DNA of 64,000 nucleotides from Dyella_B acidisoli (GTDB taxonomy: Bacteria; Pseudomonadota; Gammaproteobacteria; Xanthomonadales; Rhodanobacteraceae), in NCBI RefSeq assembly GCF_049532895.1, contig NZ_CP064031.1, positions 3,224,001 through 3,288,000 of the forward strand, read 5' to 3'. Of the stretch, positions 16,989-26,127 are shown piece after piece. A model generated the notes under the pieces. The model was not told the origin of the DNA. It searched no databases and worked only from the letters and a program-made list of their open reading frames with translations. Made by a program: the position numbers and the translations under genes. Every line of letters starts with the position of its first letter. The first letter of the stretch is position 1.

Positions 16989-17597
16989 CTACCGCGACAG
17001 ATCGCAGATCCAGTTCACTTCCCAGTTTTTGCCATCGGGTGAGAACGACTGCTCCATGTGCGCCGCGTGTGGCGAAACGTTGAGCCACATCCATCGCACC
17101 AGCACGACGCGTCCGTTCCAGATGGTGCGGTTGAAGAACTCCCCGCGGTTGCCGTGGAACTGCCCCACGACGGGAGCAGCGGGATCAAGTTCGGCGTTAT
17201 CCAAATCCAAGCCGTAAATGATCCACTGATGCGTCTGCGGGTTATACATGCGCAACGTCTGCGCCTTGATGTGCTGCTTCTTGTCCGTGCTGGTGACTTC
17301 GAACTGTTCGAAATTGGCGTTGGTATCGAGCAGCTTATGATGGTTGGAAATGCCGTCGTACTCCACCCAGGCATGGGAGCCATTGAGGCGATCCGGCAAG
17401 CGGCGCACATGGGCTTTCCAGTCGCCGATGAGGAAATCGAAATCATGCGAGCCGTCATGCTGCGGCCCGGCGAATATCGCAGTGGGGTTTTGCACGTTCT
17501 CATCCGCGCCGACCGCAAAGGCGGCTCCCATCGACCCTGCTATCCCCACGATCAACGACACAAGGAACTTCGGTGCAGCCTGTTTCAGCGCAGCCAT
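16989..17597 (-). CDS. Secreted DUF1579-like protein, unknown function
   Basis: 202 residues. A signal peptide is likely (residues 1-30, FLVSLIVGIAGSMGAAFAVGA). The mature region is a single beta-rich domain starting HDFDFLIGDWKAHVRRL, a phrase typical of DUF1579/lipocalin-like barrels, and it has many Trp residues (RWMWLNVSPHAAHMEQSF). It ends NWICDLSR. Predicted periplasmic. Its promoter region is shared with the divergent roxA gene (82 bp). No catalytic motif is evident. Confidence 0.75.
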   Translation of the reverse strand: MAALKQAAPKFLVSLIVGIAGSMGAAFAVGADENVQNPTAIFAGPQHDGSHDFDFLIGDWKAHVRRLPDRLNGSHAWVEYDGISNHHKLLDTNANFEQFEVTSTDKKQHIKAQTLRMYNPQTHQWIIYGLDLDNAELDPAAPVVGQFHGNRGEFFNRTIWNGRVVLVRWMWLNVSPHAAHMEQSFSPDGKNWEVNWICDLSR

Positions 17598-17679
17598 GCT
17601 CTCCTCCTGTTGTCCCCGGATGGACGGGTGCAGCGGAGGCTACGCCCATCGTCAGGTGGATTCCATACAATGCCGCCCT

Positions 17680-18891
17680 ATGACGCTCTCGCCTTCTTCC
17701 CGCAAGCCCCTGCCCATCGAAGTGTGTGGCACGCCCAAACTCCCGCTCGGCATGACGCCCGCACAGTTCCTGCGCGATTACTGGCAGAAACGGCCGTTGT
17801 TGATCCGCAACGCTTTTCCTGATTTCACCACACCGGTCGAGCCGGAAGATCTAGCTGGCCTCGCTTGCGAAGAAGGCGCGCTCTCACGCTTGATCCAGCA
17901 CGATGAAGCCCGCGAACGCTGGCGCGTCAAGACCGGTCCGCTCAAGGAAAGCGATTTCGCCAAGACCGGCAACGCCAATTGGACGCTGCTGGTGCAGGAC
18001 GTCGACAAATGGGACATGGACGTGGCCGCCCTGCTCGACCATTTCCAGTTCCTGCCGAACTGGCGCGTGGATGACGTGATGATCTCTTATGCCGAGCCCG
18101 GTGGTGGCGTCGGCGCACACGTCGATCAATACGATGTCTTCCTGCTACAAGGCGTCGGACAGCGGCATTGGGCGATCAGCACCGATCCGAACGCGCCGAA
18201 GGAATTTCGCACCGACGTCGAGCTCAAGCAGCTCAAGCACTTCGAGCCCACGCATGAATGGCTGCTCGATCCGGGTGACATGCTTTATCTGCCTCCTGGC
18301 GTCCCCCACGACGGGGTGGCCTTTGGCGGCCCCTGCATGACGTTCTCCGTCGGCATGCGTGCGCCTTCGCAGGCAGAACTAGTAGGTGATCTTGCCGATT
18401 ATCTCGCCGAACATCTGTCGGAAGACCAGCGTTACACCGATCCGGACCTCGCACCCGCCAAGCGCGCAGGTGAAATCGACAAAGCCGCTCTAAAACGCGT
18501 GCAAGCCGCCGTACCCCTTGCAGCCACCTTAGATGACGCCGTACTGCTCGATTGGTTCGGCCGCTTCATCACCCGCTATCGCACCGCGCAGACGCCGCTG
18601 GCACCCGCCAAACCGCTGAGCGAGGCAGCACTGATGAAGCAATTGGCCGGCGGCGCTTCGCTGCTGCGCCATCCATGGTCGCGCATGGCCTGGGCACAAA
18701 CCGGCTCGCGCTGCACGCTTTACGCCAATGGCCATGCGTATCCCGCCTCAGCACCATGGGCTACGCAGTTGTGTGCGCAACGCACGTTGTCACCTCCGTT
18801 CAATCTATCGGCTGTAGATACCGCGCTGCTGTTGGCATTGATCAATGATGGACATCTGATTCTTCGCCGTCTAAAAGGACGCAACGCGTGA
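17680..18891 (+). CDS. roxA: Ribosomal protein uL16 arginine 3-hydroxylase (JmjC cupin)
   Basis: 403 residues from ATG 17680; the ORF is open further upstream but overlaps the divergent gene. JmjC/cupin domain with the Fe(II) triad His147-x-Asp149 (GAHVDQYDVFLLQG) and His210 (YLPPGVPHDGVAFGG). The C-terminal winged-helix region ends about residue 400. E. coli RoxA/YcfD (373 aa) hydroxylates Arg81 of ribosomal protein L16 using 2-oxoglutarate and oxygen; the next operon makes a 2-oxoglutarate-consuming complex. Its stop overlaps the start of the next gene by 4 bp. Start choice is uncertain; Met25 (MTPAQFLRDYW) is an alternative. Confidence 0.88.
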   Translation: MTLSPSSRKPLPIEVCGTPKLPLGMTPAQFLRDYWQKRPLLIRNAFPDFTTPVEPEDLAGLACEEGALSRLIQHDEARERWRVKTGPLKESDFAKTGNANWTLLVQDVDKWDMDVAALLDHFQFLPNWRVDDVMISYAEPGGGVGAHVDQYDVFLLQGVGQRHWAISTDPNAPKEFRTDVELKQLKHFEPTHEWLLDPGDMLYLPPGVPHDGVAFGGPCMTFSVGMRAPSQAELVGDLADYLAEHLSEDQRYTDPDLAPAKRAGEIDKAALKRVQAAVPLAATLDDAVLLDWFGRFITRYRTAQTPLAPAKPLSEAALMKQLAGGASLLRHPWSRMAWAQTGSRCTLYANGHAYPASAPWATQLCAQRTLSPPFNLSAVDTALLLALINDGHLILRRLKGRNA

Positions 18892-19403
18892 ACACGCCAT
18901 CCGCTGTGCCGAACGAGGGTGCTCTGGCCGTGTCGGGCCAAGAAGCCGTTGCCGCCATGCGCTTGCAGGTGCTGGCAGCAGCCCGCTTCAAGCTGGCGAT
19001 CCATCTGCCAACGTTGACGTCCACCACCCTCAGCAGTCCGGTGGAATTGGCAGAATTACGGCGTATCGCCATCTCCGGACGTGGGGCGGAGATTCGCATT
19101 GTGCTGGGTGACCCTGCCGCGGCCATGCGCGCGGGTCATCGCCTGTTAGATCTCGCACAACGGCTACCAAGCGCGATACGCATCCGCACGCCATCCGACA
19201 ATGACGAAGAGAGCAGCGAGACCAACGCGAGCGCCTGGCTACTCAACGACACTGCCGGCTACCTGTTTCTGCCGAACGCCGATAGCTGGGAAGGCCGCGC
19301 CGCCCTGCGCGATGGGCCGGGACTGGCACCTCTGCTGTTGCAGTTCGAGCAGATCTGGGAACGTGCCGCACCCGCCACCCTGGTGCAGCCACTGGGCTTG
19401 TAA
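18888..19403 (+). CDS. Conserved hypothetical protein coupled to roxA (DUF7931-like)
   Basis: 171 residues, no signal peptide. An alpha/beta protein with a central ELRRIAISGRGAEIRIVLGD strand-helix unit, then LLNDTAGYLFLPNADSWEG, resembling the phospholipase-D-like half found at the C-terminus of some GNAT acetyltransferases (DUF7931), but with no HKD catalytic motif. The start ATG overlaps the roxA stop, so the two products are made together. The function is not known; coupling suggests a role linked to ribosome hydroxylation. Confidence 0.65.
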   Translation: MNTPSAVPNEGALAVSGQEAVAAMRLQVLAAARFKLAIHLPTLTSTTLSSPVELAELRRIAISGRGAEIRIVLGDPAAAMRAGHRLLDLAQRLPSAIRIRTPSDNDEESSETNASAWLLNDTAGYLFLPNADSWEGRAALRDGPGLAPLLLQFEQIWERAAPATLVQPLGL

Positions 19404-19554
19404 ACCGTGCAAGCCATGCCCAATCAGGGCCGTTGCGCGATGTAGCCTCGTATCAGCCCCTCCCCCTGTTTGCAGCGAAGGGAGCCGGTTGTCGCCTATA
19501 TGTAATGGACGTCGAACGGCAAACCATACGGCACGTTGCGCGGCCTGAGTCGGC

Positions 19555-19585
19555 TTGCCGCAGTGCGGAAGCCCCAGGCTATAAT
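19555..19585 (+). promoter_or_regulatory. Candidate promoter of sucA-sucB-lpd
   Basis: A perfect -10 TATAAT (19580-19585) is preceded by TTGCCG (19555-19560) with a long 19-bp spacer. It lies about 77 bp upstream of the sucA GTG start, within a 259-bp intergenic stretch (19404-19662) that holds no other gene. The weak -35 suggests activator dependence, which is inference. Confidence 0.5.
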
Positions 19586-19662
19586 TAACAGGATTTTTCG
19601 CCGGCGAACCGGTCCTACGACAAGGCGGTTCGCTGAGGCTTCCTTTCCCTGCCGGTGGTGAC

Positions 19663-22506
19663 GTGAGCACAAACCTGATCCGCGAGTTTTTCGAATCCTC
19701 GCAACTCGCAGGCGGCAACGCCGATTATGTCGAATCGTTATATGACGCCTGGCTGGCCGATCCCGCATCGGTGCCAGCCGAGTGGAACACGTACTTCCAG
19801 ACCTTCAAGGGCCGCGAGTCGGGAGACGTCTCCCATACCGCGGCCATTGCGCGTATAGAGGCGGCGCAAAAACAGCGCCCCGGCTACGCGGCGGCAGCGC
19901 CCACCAGCGATGAGCATGCGCGTAAACAGGCCGGTGTACTGCGCCTGCTGACGGCTTACCGTTCGCGCGGCCATCTCGCCGCCGACCTCGACCCGCTCGG
20001 CCTCGCCCCCAAGACACACGCCCCCGATCTGGATCTGCCCTTCCACGGCCTGTCGGACGCCGACCTGGATACCGAATTCGACTGCGGCAACTTCGCCGGC
20101 GGTGGTCAGCGCATGAAGCTGCGCGAGCTGTATGCGCGCTTGAAGCGCGTGTACACCAGCACCATCGGCGCGGAGTTCATGCACATCTCCGACCACACGC
20201 AGCGCAATTGGCTCTACTCCCGCCTTGAACAGGCCAATGGCAGCGCCGGTCTGGACAAGGCAAGCAAACAGCGCCTGCTCGGCAGCCTCACCGGCGCCGA
20301 AGGCCTGGAGCGCTACCTGCACACCAAGTACGTGGGCCAGAAGCGCTTCTCGCTGGAAGGCGGCGACAGCCTGATCCCGATGATGGACGACGTGGTGCAG
20401 GCCGCGGGCGACAACGGCATCCGCGACGTGGTCATCGGCATGGCCCATCGCGGCCGCTTGAACGTGCTGGTGAACATCCTCGGCAAGCCGCCGAAAACCT
20501 TGTTCAACGAATTCGAAGGCATCTTCGAACATCACGAAGACGATCCCGCCCATTCCGGCGACGTGAAGTACCACATGGGCTTCTCCGCCGACGTGCGCAC
20601 GCCCAAGGGTGGCGTGCATGTGGCATTGGCGTTCAATCCCTCGCATCTGGAAATCGTCAATCCGGTGGTAGCCGGTTCGGTGCATGCGCGCCAGGTGCGC
20701 CGTCGCGATAACGACCGCACCAAATCGTTCGCTGTGCTGATCCATGGCGACTCCGCGCTGGCCGGCCAGGGCGTGAACATGGAACTGTTCAACATGTCGC
20801 AGGCCCGCGGCTTCAAGATCGGCGGCACGCTGCACATCGTGGTGAACAACCAGGTAGGTTTCACCACCTCCAACCCGCAGGACACACGCTCCACGTTGTA
20901 CTGCACCGACGTGATCAAGATGATCAACGGCCCGGTGTTCCATGTGAACGGCGACGATCCGGAAGCGGTGATCCAGGTGACCCGTCTCGCCTACGAATTC
21001 CGCAAGACGTTCCGCAAGGACGTGATGATCGACCTGGTGTGCTACCGCCGCCACGGCCACAACGAAGCGGACGAACCGGCCGCCACGCAGCCGGTGATGT
21101 ACCAGATCATCCGCAAGCGCCCCACCACGCGCGAACTCTACGCGCAGCAACTGGTGAAGGAAGGCGTGCTGGCCGAAGGCGATGCGCAGAAGCTGGCCGA
21201 GGATTACCGCAACCGCCTCGAAGCGGGCGCGGCCATGACCGATCTGCATCCGTCACTCACCAAGGACGTGGAAGTGGATTGGAGCCAGTTCATCGGCGGC
21301 AAGCTGTCCGCGCCGTGCAACACCACGGTGCCCAAGCAGAAGCTGGTGGAATTGGCCGGCCGCATTCTGGATCTGCCAAAGGATGTAACGCTGCACGCAC
21401 GCGTTGCCAAGATCTACGACGACCGCCGCAAGATGGCCGCTGGCGAACTGCCGGGCGACTGGGGCTTCGCCGAAAACCTTGCCTACGCCACGCTGATCGA
21501 CGAAGGCCACAACCTGCGCATGGTCGGCCAAGACGCGGGACGCGGCACCTTCTTCCATCGTCATGCCGTGCTGCATGACCAGAAGGACGGCCACACCTAT
21601 CTACCACTCGCTTCGCTGCGTCCGGATGCCGATGTCGAAGTGATTGACTCGCTGCTCAGCGAAGAAGCAGTGATGGGCTTCGAATACGGCCACGCCACCA
21701 CCGATCCGTACACGCTCAACATCTGGGAAGCGCAGTTCGGCGACTTCGCCAACGGCGCGCAGGTGGTGATCGACCAGTTCATCAGCTCTGGCGAAGCGAA
21801 GTGGGATCGCCTGTGCGGTCTCGCGCTGTTCCTGCCGCACGGCTACGAAGGCCAGGGTCCGGAGCACTCTTCTGCACGCCTGGAGCGCTTCCTGCAGTTG
21901 TGCGCCCTGGACAACATGCAAGTGTGCGTGCCGACCACGCCGGCGCAGGATTTCCACATGATCCGCCGCCAGATGCTGCGCCCGGTGCGCAAGCCGTTGA
22001 TCGTGATGACGCCCAAGTCGCTGCTGCGCCACAAGCTGGCAGTGTCCACGCTGGACGAGCTCGCCAACGGCAGCTTCCAGTTGGTGATCGGCGAGCATCG
22101 CGATCTGCCGGCGAAGAAGGTCAAGCGCGTAGTGCTGTGCGCCGGCAAGGTCTACTACGACCTGCTGGAAGACTCGGAGAAGCGCGGCCTCAATGATGTG
22201 GCTATCGTGCGCGTCGAGCAGCTCTATCCGTTCCCGCGTCCGGAAGTCACGGCCGAACTGGAAAAATACCCTTCCGCCAAGGAAGTGGTGTGGTGCCAGG
22301 AAGAGCCGATGAACCAGGGCGCCTGGTTCCAGATCCGCCATCACCTGCAAGCCTGCGTAAATAGCAAGCAGAGCCTTTCCTATGCAGGTCGCGCGCGTTC
22401 GCCCGCGCCTGCCGCGGGTCACCTCAACGATCACGTTGCCGAACAGTCCGCGCTAGTCGAACAGGCGCTGGTTGCACCGATCGGCGACGATCATTCTGCT
22501 GAATAA
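19663..22506 (+). CDS. sucA: 2-oxoglutarate dehydrogenase E1 component
   Basis: 947 residues starting at a GTG (MSTNLIREFFESSQLAGGNADYVESLYDAWL is the standard SucA N-terminus, so the rare start is accepted). Domains: E1 N-terminal motif, thiamine-diphosphate binding (GMAHRGRLNVLVNILGK; GDSALAGQGVNMELFNMS; VNNQVGFTTSNP), and the C-terminal transketolase-like pyrimidine-binding half (GFEYGHATTDPYTLNIWEAQFGDFANGAQ). Decarboxylates 2-oxoglutarate and loads succinyl onto the E2 lipoyl arm. First gene of sucA-sucB-lpd, separated from sucB by 50 bp. Confidence 0.97.
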   Translation: MSTNLIREFFESSQLAGGNADYVESLYDAWLADPASVPAEWNTYFQTFKGRESGDVSHTAAIARIEAAQKQRPGYAAAAPTSDEHARKQAGVLRLLTAYRSRGHLAADLDPLGLAPKTHAPDLDLPFHGLSDADLDTEFDCGNFAGGGQRMKLRELYARLKRVYTSTIGAEFMHISDHTQRNWLYSRLEQANGSAGLDKASKQRLLGSLTGAEGLERYLHTKYVGQKRFSLEGGDSLIPMMDDVVQAAGDNGIRDVVIGMAHRGRLNVLVNILGKPPKTLFNEFEGIFEHHEDDPAHSGDVKYHMGFSADVRTPKGGVHVALAFNPSHLEIVNPVVAGSVHARQVRRRDNDRTKSFAVLIHGDSALAGQGVNMELFNMSQARGFKIGGTLHIVVNNQVGFTTSNPQDTRSTLYCTDVIKMINGPVFHVNGDDPEAVIQVTRLAYEFRKTFRKDVMIDLVCYRRHGHNEADEPAATQPVMYQIIRKRPTTRELYAQQLVKEGVLAEGDAQKLAEDYRNRLEAGAAMTDLHPSLTKDVEVDWSQFIGGKLSAPCNTTVPKQKLVELAGRILDLPKDVTLHARVAKIYDDRRKMAAGELPGDWGFAENLAYATLIDEGHNLRMVGQDAGRGTFFHRHAVLHDQKDGHTYLPLASLRPDADVEVIDSLLSEEAVMGFEYGHATTDPYTLNIWEAQFGDFANGAQVVIDQFISSGEAKWDRLCGLALFLPHGYEGQGPEHSSARLERFLQLCALDNMQVCVPTTPAQDFHMIRRQMLRPVRKPLIVMTPKSLLRHKLAVSTLDELANGSFQLVIGEHRDLPAKKVKRVVLCAGKVYYDLLEDSEKRGLNDVAIVRVEQLYPFPRPEVTAELEKYPSAKEVVWCQEEPMNQGAWFQIRHHLQACVNSKQSLSYAGRARSPAPAAGHLNDHVAEQSALVEQALVAPIGDDHSAE

Positions 22507-22556
22507 CATCCAGGATTCTCGCGCTCACGGATGAGCGACCAACCCCAGGATCATCT

Positions 22557-23756
22557 ATGTCCACCGAAGTCAAAGTCCCCGTTCTGCCCGAGTCCGTCTC
22601 CGACGCCACTATTGCGACCTGGCACAAGAAGGCCGGTGATGCGGTCAAGCGCGATGAGAACCTGGTCGACCTGGAAACCGACAAGGTCGTGCTGGAAGTG
22701 CCCTCGCCGGTCGACGGCGTGCTGAAGGAACTGAAGTTCCAGGCCGGCGACACGGTGACCAGCCAGCAGGTGATCGCGGTGATTGAGGAAGGCGCTGTGG
22801 CCGCTGCGGCCGCACCTGCTCCGGCTGCTGCCGCACCTGCGCCTGCTCCCGCCGCCGCTGCTCCGCAGGCTGCCGCCAAGGGCACGGAAAATCTCTCCCC
22901 CGCCGGCCTGCGTGTCGCCACCGAAGAGAAGATCGACGTCTCCAAAGTCGCCGGCACCGGCCGCGACGGCCGCGTCACCAAGGAAGACCTGGTGAACTAC
23001 GGCAAGGGCGGTGCTCCCGCTACCGCCGCACCTGTCGCGCAGCCGACTCCGGGCGCCCGTCCGGAAGAGCGCGTGCCGATGACGCGCATCCGCGCGCGCA
23101 TCGCCGAGCGCCTGATGCAGTCGAAGAATTCCATCGCGATGCTCACCTCGTTCAACGAAGTGAACCTCGCCGAAGTCACCAAGATGCGCAAGACGCTGGG
23201 TGAGCAGTTCGAAAAGGCGAACGGCGTGAAGCTTGGCTTCATGAGCTTCTTCGTGAAGGCCGCTGCAGAGGCACTGAAGCGTCACACCATCATCAACGCG
23301 TCGGTCGATGGCAACGACATCGTCTATCACGGCTACCAGGACATCTCCATTGCCGTGGCGACGGAAAAAGGTCTGGTAACGCCTGTGCTGCGCGACGTGC
23401 AGAACATGAGCTTCGCCGACGTCGAACGCGGTATCGCCAACTACGCGAAGAAAGCACGCGAAGGCAAGCTTGGCCTGGATGATCTGCAGGGCGGCACCTT
23501 CACCATCACCAATGGCGGCACCTTCGGTTCGCTGTTGTCGACACCGATCGTGAATCCGCCGCAGAGCGCGATTCTCGGCATGCACACCATCAAGGAGCGT
23601 GCAATCGTCGAGAACGGCCAGGTGATCGCCGCACCGATGATGTATCTGGCACTGTCTTACGATCACCGCATCATCGATGGCAAGGATGCAGTGCTGTTCC
23701 TGGTCGACATCAAGAACCAACTGGAAAATCCGCAGCGCATGCTGCTTGGCATGTAA
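22557..23756 (+). CDS. sucB: Dihydrolipoyllysine succinyltransferase (2-OGDH E2)
   Basis: 399 residues: an N-terminal lipoyl domain with Lys43 in DLETDKVVLEV, an Ala/Pro linker (about 82-110), the peripheral subunit-binding domain (LSPAGLRVATEEKIDVSKVAGTGR, wrapped around residues 115-150), a second linker, and the C-terminal catalytic domain with LSYDHRIIDGKDAV holding the active-site His and Asp. It is a 24-mer core that moves succinyl from lipoamide to CoA. Single lipoyl domain, as in other SucB proteins. E1 lies upstream and E3 downstream. Confidence 0.97.
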   Translation: MSTEVKVPVLPESVSDATIATWHKKAGDAVKRDENLVDLETDKVVLEVPSPVDGVLKELKFQAGDTVTSQQVIAVIEEGAVAAAAAPAPAAAAPAPAPAAAAPQAAAKGTENLSPAGLRVATEEKIDVSKVAGTGRDGRVTKEDLVNYGKGGAPATAAPVAQPTPGARPEERVPMTRIRARIAERLMQSKNSIAMLTSFNEVNLAEVTKMRKTLGEQFEKANGVKLGFMSFFVKAAAEALKRHTIINASVDGNDIVYHGYQDISIAVATEKGLVTPVLRDVQNMSFADVERGIANYAKKAREGKLGLDDLQGGTFTITNGGTFGSLLSTPIVNPPQSAILGMHTIKERAIVENGQVIAAPMMYLALSYDHRIIDGKDAVLFLVDIKNQLENPQRMLLGM

Positions 23757-23766
23757 TTGCCTGCCG

Positions 23767-23794
23767 GCCGGGGCGCACTCGCTGCAGCCCCGGC
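23767..23794 (+). other. Intercistronic hairpin between sucB and lpd
   Basis: GCCGGGGC (23767-23774) and GCCCCGGC (23787-23794) form a perfect 8-bp stem with a 12-nt loop, 10 bp after the sucB stop. There is no T run, so read-through to lpd is expected. It may protect the sucAB mRNA 3' end or partly attenuate lpd. Confidence 0.5.
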
Positions 23795-23868
23795 TAGCAA
23801 ACCTCTTTCGAAATCCCTTACGCGCCGCCATATACGGCACGATTCCGCTCCCTAGGAAACCCCAAACC

Positions 23869-25293
23869 ATGAGCGACAAATTCGACGTCATCGTCATCGG
23901 CGCCGGTCCAGCAGGCTACGTAGCCGCGATCCGCGCCGCACAACTCGGCCTCAAGACCGCTTGCGTCGATGCCTTCGTCGGCAAAGACGGCAAGCAGGCC
24001 CTCGGCGGCACCTGCCTCAACGTGGGCTGTATTCCGTCCAAAGCGCTGCTCGACTCGTCCAAGCAGTACTACAACTTGGCGCACAACCTGCCGGCGCATG
24101 GCATCAGCGTCGAAAATGCCAAGGTGGACATGGCGACCTTCATCGGTCGCAAGGACAAGATCGTCAAGCAGTTCACCGGCGGCATCGGCCAGCTGTTCAA
24201 GGCCAACAAGGTCACGCCGTTCTTTGGCAAGGGCAAGCTGCTGAAGGGCAACAATGTTGAGATCACTGGCAACGACGGCAGCAAGCAGACGATCAGCGCC
24301 ACCAACGTGATCCTGGCTTCCGGCTCGGTGCCGATCGAACTGCCGTTCGCCAAGTTCGACGGCAAGAACATCATCGACAATGCCGGTGCCCTCGACATCA
24401 ACGAAGTGCCGAAGCGCCTGGGCGTGATCGGCGCGGGCGTGATCGGCCTGGAACTGGGCAGCGTGTGGAAGCGCCTTGGCGCCGACGTCACCATTCTCGA
24501 AGCACTGCCGGATTTCCTCTCGGTCGCCGACGCGGATGTCGCCAAGATCGCCAAGAAAGAATTCGAGAAGCAGGGCCTCACGATCAAACTCGGCGCCAAG
24601 CTCACCAAGGCCGAGGTGAAGAAGAATGAAGTGCTGCTGTCCTATGAAGACAAGGACGGCGCACACGAACTTACCGTCGACAAGCTGCTGGTGGCCGTCG
24701 GCCGCCGCGCTTATACCGAAGGCTTGCTGGCCGACGACACCGGCGTGAAGCTGGACGAGCGTGGACGCATCGTGGTCGACGAGCACAACCACACCGGCGT
24801 GGACGGCGTGTGGGCGATCGGTGATGCTGTGCGCGGGCCGATGCTGGCGCACAAGGGCTCCGAGGAAGGCGTCGCAGTGGCCGAGTGGATCGCCGGCAAA
24901 GCTGGCCACATCAACCTCGATACGGTGCCGTGGGTGATCTACACCGAGCCTGAAATTGCCTGGGCCGGCAAGACCGAAAAGGAACTGAAGGACGCCGGTG
25001 TGCCGTACAAGATCGGCACCTTCCCCTTCGCCGCCATCGGTCGTGCCGTGGCCATGAACGAGGCCATCGGCCAGGTGAAGGTGATCGCCCATGCCGAAAC
25101 CGATCGCCTGCTCGGCGTGCACATGGTCGGCCCAGGCGTGTCAGAGCTGATCGCCGAGGCCGTGGTGACGATGGAGTTCAAGGGCTCCGCCGAAGACCTG
25201 GCCCGTATCGTCCACGCGCATCCGACACTGTCGGAAGCCGTGCACGAAGCGGCGCTGTCGGTGGACAAGCGCGCGATTCACAAGGGCAACTGA
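23869..25293 (+). CDS. lpd: Dihydrolipoamide dehydrogenase (E3)
   Basis: 474 residues from ATG 23869 (MSDKFDVIVIGAGPAGYVAA, FAD-binding Rossmann motif). Redox-active pair Cys49 and Cys54 in GGTCLNVGCIPSKALL; NAD-binding motif GVIGAGVIGLELGSVW; the C-terminal dimer domain supplies the catalytic His-Glu in HAHPTLSEAVHEAAL. It reoxidises the dihydrolipoyl arm of SucB and probably serves other 2-oxo acid dehydrogenases and the glycine cleavage system. It is followed at once by a strong terminator, marking the operon end. Confidence 0.97.
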   Translation: MSDKFDVIVIGAGPAGYVAAIRAAQLGLKTACVDAFVGKDGKQALGGTCLNVGCIPSKALLDSSKQYYNLAHNLPAHGISVENAKVDMATFIGRKDKIVKQFTGGIGQLFKANKVTPFFGKGKLLKGNNVEITGNDGSKQTISATNVILASGSVPIELPFAKFDGKNIIDNAGALDINEVPKRLGVIGAGVIGLELGSVWKRLGADVTILEALPDFLSVADADVAKIAKKEFEKQGLTIKLGAKLTKAEVKKNEVLLSYEDKDGAHELTVDKLLVAVGRRAYTEGLLADDTGVKLDERGRIVVDEHNHTGVDGVWAIGDAVRGPMLAHKGSEEGVAVAEWIAGKAGHINLDTVPWVIYTEPEIAWAGKTEKELKDAGVPYKIGTFPFAAIGRAVAMNEAIGQVKVIAHAETDRLLGVHMVGPGVSELIAEAVVTMEFKGSAEDLARIVHAHPTLSEAVHEAALSVDKRAIHKGN

Positions 25294-25315
25294 AACACCA
25301 TGGCATGATGAAGAA

Positions 25316-25353
25316 CGGCCCGCTCGTGGCGACATGGGCGGGCCGGTTTTTTT
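25316..25353 (+). terminator. Intrinsic terminator of sucA-sucB-lpd
   Basis: CGGCCCGC (25316-25323) and GCGGGCCG (25338-25345) form a perfect stem with a 14-nt loop, then G and seven T (25347-25353). Confidence 0.92.
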
Positions 25354-25355
25354 GG

Positions 25356-25491
25356 CCCCTCTCCCGCCGGGAGAGGGGTTGGGGTGAGGGTTCGGGCGAA
25401 GCGCGCTAACAAATGCTCGCGCGCGACTTTGGCAACACGCTTCGATCGCACCCTCATCCGCCCTTCGGGCACCTTCTCCCGGAGGGAGAAG
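25356..25491. repeat. Inverted composite intergenic repeat (CCCTCTCCC type)
   Basis: Left unit: CCCCTCTCCC, GCC, GGGAGAGGGG followed by TTGGGGTGAGGG (25356-25391). Right unit: CACCCTCATCCGCCC, then CCTTCTCCC, GGA, GGGAGAAGG (about 25450-25491) in opposite orientation. A relative in reverse orientation occurs at 40938-40970. This is a common proteobacterial intergenic palindrome type. It fills most of the 229 bp between lpd and the LOG gene. Confidence 0.7.
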
Positions 25492-25522
25492 GCTCACACT
25501 CAACCATCACGCGATATAGGCC

Positions 25523-26119
25523 ATGCCCCAACCCACCGCTCTCTGCGTCTACTGCGGCTCCCAAAGCGGCGACAACCCCGTCTATGCTGAAACTGCTCAC
25601 GCGTTCGGCCTGGAACTGGCCAGGCGCGATATCACGCTGGTATACGGTGGCGGCAAAGTCGGATTAATGGGTACGGTCGCGAATGCTGCACTGGCAGGAG
25701 ACGGCAAAGTCATTGGCGTCATACCGCGCCAGCTTGTCGACCGCGAAGTTGCACATAAGGGCCTGACTGAACTTGTTGTGGTCGACACCATGCATCAGCG
25801 CAAGACGCGCATGTACGAATTATCCAATGCCTTCGTCGCCCTGCCCGGCGGTTTCGGCACCATGGACGAAATGTTCGAGATGCTCACATGGGCACAACTT
25901 GGATTGCATCGCTATCCGTGCGGATTTCTCGACACGCACGGCTATTACGGTCATTTGCGTAGCATGATGAACCATATGGTCGCCGAAGGGTTCGTTGCGC
26001 AAAGCCGGCGCGACAGCATTTGGTTCGGCGAGTCGATCGACGAATTGTTTGAGTGGATGAGCCACTACGATGTCAGTCTTGCTCCGCATGGCATCGATAG
26101 CTCCAGCATCAAGGCCTGA
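25523..26119 (+). CDS. LOG-family protein (TIGR00730)
   Basis: 198 residues. Rossmann-like fold with the family signature PGGFGTMDE and the preceding RKTRMYELSNAFVALPGG, matching the LOG (lonely guy) phosphoribohydrolases. These release free base from nucleoside 5'-monophosphates; in plants they activate cytokinins, and bacterial members include PpnN-like nucleosidases. The N-terminus MPQPTALCVYCGSQSG holds the phosphate-binding YCGSQSG loop. It is 9 bp from the next gene, so the two are likely co-transcribed. Substrate preference is not determined. Confidence 0.85.
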   Translation: MPQPTALCVYCGSQSGDNPVYAETAHAFGLELARRDITLVYGGGKVGLMGTVANAALAGDGKVIGVIPRQLVDREVAHKGLTELVVVDTMHQRKTRMYELSNAFVALPGGFGTMDEMFEMLTWAQLGLHRYPCGFLDTHGYYGHLRSMMNHMVAEGFVAQSRRDSIWFGESIDELFEWMSHYDVSLAPHGIDSSSIKA

Positions 26120-26127
26120 GGCACGCC

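Noticed and set aside
19738..21249. 503-codon ORF opposite sucA
   Set aside because: Shadow of sucA with typical His/Val-rich antisense bias.
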